Part shown: positions 60,395 to 64,000 of the stretch, piece after piece
How positions within the stretch are numbered: the first letter of the stretch is position 1
How the letters are laid out: every line of letters begins with the position of its first letter
Source of the DNA: Budorcas taxicolor
Lineage: Eukaryota > Chordata > Mammalia > Artiodactyla > Bovidae
Assembly: GCF_023091745.1 (NCBI RefSeq)
Contig: NC_068915.1
Coordinates: 56,106,001 to 56,170,000 of the forward strand
DNA length: 64,000 nucleotides
Direction: 5' to 3'
Made by a program: the position numbers and the translations under genes
Notes under the pieces: model-generated
What the model saw: the letters and a program-made list of their open reading frames with translations, nothing else
The model's database searches: none
What the model was told of the DNA's origin: nothing

Positions 60395-60555
60395 TATAAG
60401 CCCTCTCCCTTAATCCTCACACCAACCCTATGAATTGGATTTAAGTATTAGCTTCATTTTATAGATGAGATACTTAGAGGTTTAAGAATTTAAGTAACTT
60501 ACTCAAAGTCACACACTTTATAAAAGGTAGAGCTGGAACGCAAGCTTAGTACCAC
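60395..60555 (+). mobile_element. MIR SINE
   Basis: ‘cttaatcctcacaccaaccctatgaattgg’, ‘cattttatagatgagatact’ and ‘actcaaagtcacacactttat’ are MIR landmarks. Confidence 0.8.
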
Positions 60556-62039
60556 TGTCAGATATATAGGCCTAGCTCACTGTAAATACTACATAAGCCA
60601 TCTCCCCTTGGGCCTGGAGTATTGTTAGTTTATATAGTGACTGGAGCTAGGCTATTAAAATGGACTCTTGCATCCTTAGCCAAAGGTTTGCTCTCTGTGT
60701 TATTGATGGAAATCTTTCACTGAGCAAGGTGTGACTTGGGTACAAGCCTGTACAAGACTGTAATCATCCCATTAAACAATACAAAACAATAACAACCCAA
60801 GCCTTCAAAGTAGTCCACCTACTCCCTCACACACCTTCTTAAATATTATATCAGTAATAAAGGCAATGATGTCTTGATTCAAATTTCTTCTGCATAGTTT
60901 ATGACATTTGTAATTTAGTTATGACTTCTAGGATGCATGCATTTTGAATTCCAGTTTTCAAAGTTCCTTGTGGCAACTTTGAACATTAAAGGGAATCTTA
61001 CCACTCATGATAACTTGTGAGGAGAAAAAATATGTTTGGTCAATAAAATTACCAGGCAAGTCATTGACCAGCCACATTACTAATATGATGAATTCAGAGC
61101 AAGTAGATAAGCCCTGAAAAAAAAATGAGGTTTCTTGCTATTAGGCCCATTCAGTGGTCCAAGGCCCCGCTCAAGCAAATCATAGAATTAACATTTCCAA
61201 ACTAGAGTTTCATAAAAGGTCTAAATAATGTTTTAAGCTACTTGGCCAAGTAAATTTGGAAAACACATTGATCAATATTCTCTCCTAGAGTTTTATGACA
61301 GATGTTATCTTATTAAAGTATTCATGGGACTCCTGCAGGAAAGAAACCTGTTTAACCTTGATCAACTTAGCATTTCCTAAATTTATTTGATCAGAAAAAC
61401 ATCTTTTTGTGTAACACCTTTAGTTTATGGAAACGTTTTCAGAACTTTTAGAAAAGCTGATCCAGTGTAATTAGGGAAATTGTATCTGATAGATAATGCT
61501 CAAAGAAGATTACTGACTATTGCTTCCTGCAGCAAAATTATCAAGAATTTTTTGGTGGACATGGTTTAAGGAAATAATCTTTAAAATGCTACCAGCATGC
61601 ACACATTCTAGACATATGTTCCAAGTCCATAGACTTCAAACTGGAAAGAAGTTTGGAAAACTTCAAAGAAAATTATAGAGCCTCCAGAAGATGGACTTGA
61701 AAAAAAGTTCAGCCTACCTTTTAATGAAAATAAAACAAGATGTCTTTATGGGTAAAGTTAAGATTTTTACTTAAAAACCAATAGCAGAATCCAATCCAAC
61801 TCACAACCAAAGCATAATAAAGATCTCTAAGTTCTATACTGTGTTGTTGTTGTTCAGTACTATATTATAGAAAAATTTAACATAAGAAATTTGTGCATGG
61901 TAGCAAATGCTCATACAAGTTCCAAAAAATCTCACTGACATGCCCTTATGACATAACTAATTTAATGAGTTTAACTAGCAATATAACTTCCAAAGAAATT
62001 CTTGAATTTCTTTCTTGGCCTTATTTGCCAAAAATACAT

Positions 62040-62200
62040 ATATATCAATATGTATTATATAGATGTGTATATATATAATATATCAATATGTATTATATAG
62101 ATGTGTATATATATAATATATCAATATGTATTCTATATATGTATATATATAATATATCAATATGTATTCTATATATGTGTATATATATAATATATCAAAA
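62040..62200. repeat. 38 bp AT-rich minisatellite, about four copies
   Basis: Units headed ATATCAATATGTATT and ending GTATATATATAAT repeat about 4.2 times. The first two units have TATATAGATG, the last two TCTATATATG, and one is 2 bp shorter. Confidence 0.9.
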
Positions 62201-64000
62201 GTAAATGGCTCAGTGTTTGAAGACTAAAATTTTCCCACATTTTGCTTGTTTTAACAGATACATACTACCATATAGGAACTTACCATCTAGCTAGAAATAA
62301 GCCAATTTTGAAATAATCTTGTTTTCATATGGCTTCCACTAATATAGCTGTGATTTCTTTTAAATTTTTGTTTTTTTCAATTCCTTTTCTTTTCTTTCTT
62401 ATTCAATAACCTTTCCAAATGTCTTCCCAGGTATTCATTTTCATTGAGAAGAGCATTCCAAATATCCACAGCTTTCTTTTGATAGTATTTTAGGCTTTCA
62501 AATCCCTTTCACGTGCTTTCATTTACTTTGTAATGAATGCATATTAATGAAAACTACAATGTTTTCTTGGAGATCTTTGAAGCTCAGCACATTTCTTCAT
62601 TTTCTTTTGTTTAACTAGTGAAATCCAGGGGTGCCGATTTATGATCTTTTTCACTGATGGCAGTTCTCATACTCTGGATCCTCCAAAGCACAACGTGTAA
62701 CTACTACACTTTTTCTATCTAGTAAGTTCTTTGGACCCACAAATACAATTACCAGGAACGTAGGCCTTCAGTTTCCTTGAATGTCATGTACACATATTTT
62801 TCAACAAATAAGGGAGAAATTTATTCTTTTTCAAAGTTCTAAAACTTGAAAGAAATTTTTATGTTGACTCCTAAGAATCACAGGCCATATAAGTATTTTC
62901 TACATTTGCAGTAGTGGTCTTAGATGAAAACGTAGGTATTTTTCACCACTGAATTTAGATATGTCTGGGCACATCACAGGTTCTATGCTAGCAGTTTCGA
63001 ACATCTTTCTGTAACAGAGGACTCCTTTGTGCAAATGAAATCTTCAGAGGAAATGAAAATAAAACATAAAACGGATGACACTCTGGCTGAAATAGGGCAG
63101 GCGTGGGGGTGAGACTCTTTGCCTCTGTGGTAATGTGGGTAATTCTAAGCAGTTCCCTCTATCAGTGACACAGACTGCCCTGCAGCTCAGCCCCATGACT
63201 CAAACTTCTGCCATAGGGAAGGACGTGCCATCAAATAGACTGTAAAAGTGAAAGCTGTTCCCCACGTGTTTAAGAGATACTGAGAGCCCAGCACAAAAGT
63301 AACATCAAAGAAAGCAGCCTAGGAGAATGGAAGCTATATTACGCTGGGTATTTTTAGAACTAGGGGTGGGCACAGTAAAGTGAGTGGTAGAATGAGTAGA
63401 ACGTTAGTCACATCTGGAACTTCAGGGAGGACCTCACCTTCAGTGCCTGTCAACAGGACCTGAGTATCATAGCTATAGAGGCGTCAGCAGCAGATATCAT
63501 AAGGAACTGGGAAGAAGAAGGAAAAAACTGTATATAACCTGCAATAGCTGAGAGGATGTTTCTTGATGACATTTACAACTTACCTTAGAAACTCTCATAA
63601 AAAGCTGAGGGGAAGAAAAAGGCAAGGAAGAAAATATAAGTCCCCTTTATTTGCTGGAAGCCATATAATAGTGATTGTGACAGAGTCCAGTGAGTAAAAC
63701 AATTCACATCAAGAATTTCAAGGAAGAGTTAATGCAAGGAATGATGATGTAGGCTTTGGAGGCCTTCAGAGCAAGAAGGGAACACTGGGGTAAATTCAAG
63801 AGCTAATGAAGATAAGCAACTACTGCCCCCAAAGACTCTGGAAACAAAATGGAAACACAGAAGTTACCAGAGTAGCAGCTTAGGGGTGAGGCCTCACGGA
63901 ATGGAGGCTCAACCTCTGATAAGGAGTCCCCTTTGGCTGATGTGGTTTCACTTTGGCATGTGATGGAACTTATTCAGGAAGTGCCAAAAGGAGTGGGAAT

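Larger units (their letters stand above)
48730..64000. other. Region upstream of ARAP2: no supported gene
   Basis: No exon series, RNA gene or second CpG island is visible. Elements: BovB (50636, 52829, 60228), Bov-tA (54058, 54326, 56525), BOV-A2 (55503), MIR and L2 remnants and an AT minisatellite (62040). Positions 48730-50630, 53400-54000, 54560-55490, 57680-60220 and 60560-62030 and 62210-64000 are otherwise featureless to me. Distal enhancers for ARAP2 could lie here but cannot be read. Confidence 0.65.

Noticed and set aside
1..64000. CRISPR arrays, operons, phage or insertion sequences
   Set aside because: Repeats are all eukaryotic retroelements or simple satellites. Spliced gene structure and ruminant SINEs show mammalian nuclear DNA.

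Overview
This is mammalian nuclear DNA from a ruminant, most likely a bovid. The evidence is the dense, interleaved set of BOV-A2 and Bov-tA tRNA-Glu-type SINEs, BovB (RTE-type) LINEs and cetartiodactyl L1 3' ends, together with older pan-mammalian MIR, L2 and L1M remnants. The sequence alone does not separate cattle from sheep, goat or other bovids. There is no prokaryotic, viral or organellar content.

The one protein-coding gene I can support is ARAP2 (ArfGAP with RhoGAP domain, ankyrin repeat and PH domain 2). It runs on the minus strand, and only its 5' part is present. Reading from high to low coordinates, there is a CpG-island promoter (about 47,950-48,670) with two good candidate first-exon splice donors (47,897 and 47,544), then a roughly 15 kb intron inside the 5' UTR. 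The first coding exon (31,434-32,485) carries the start codon at 32,341 and the SAM domain. Coding exons follow at 21,910-21,968, 20,664-20,740, 19,908-19,999, 17,852-18,205 and 3,992-4,061. All six join in phase with GT/AG borders and no stop, giving the first 520 codons: the SAM domain, a long fast-changing linker, and the start of the first PH domain. The rest of PH1, the ArfGAP, ankyrin, RhoGAP and Ras-association parts lie beyond position 1.

The introns (1-3,991; 4,062-17,851; 18,206-19,907; 20,000-20,663; 20,741-21,909; 21,969-31,433; 32,486 to the first exon) and the 15 kb upstream of the promoter hold mobile-element remnants and unassigned single-copy sequence. The longest elements are a 1.6 kb BovB copy (15,531-17,140, minus), a 1.4 kb BovB copy (43,402-44,830, plus) and an L1 ORF2/3'UTR fragment (37,600-39,570, plus). 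No second gene is supported in 48,730-64,000.

I did not find an undescribed biological system. The points most worth a second look are two short upstream ORFs in the ARAP2 5' UTR, the alternative first-exon donors with a TAATTA cluster between them, and a 45 bp inverted repeat that brackets a SINE at 54,004-54,306. Two further perfect hairpins (12,165-12,199 and 44,905-44,959, the second overlapping a SINE target site), a 100 bp retroposed mRNA-tail-like insert at 21,636-21,727 and a 38 bp AT-rich minisatellite at 62,040 are also reported. Element boundaries are read by eye and are approximate unless a target-site duplication is given.
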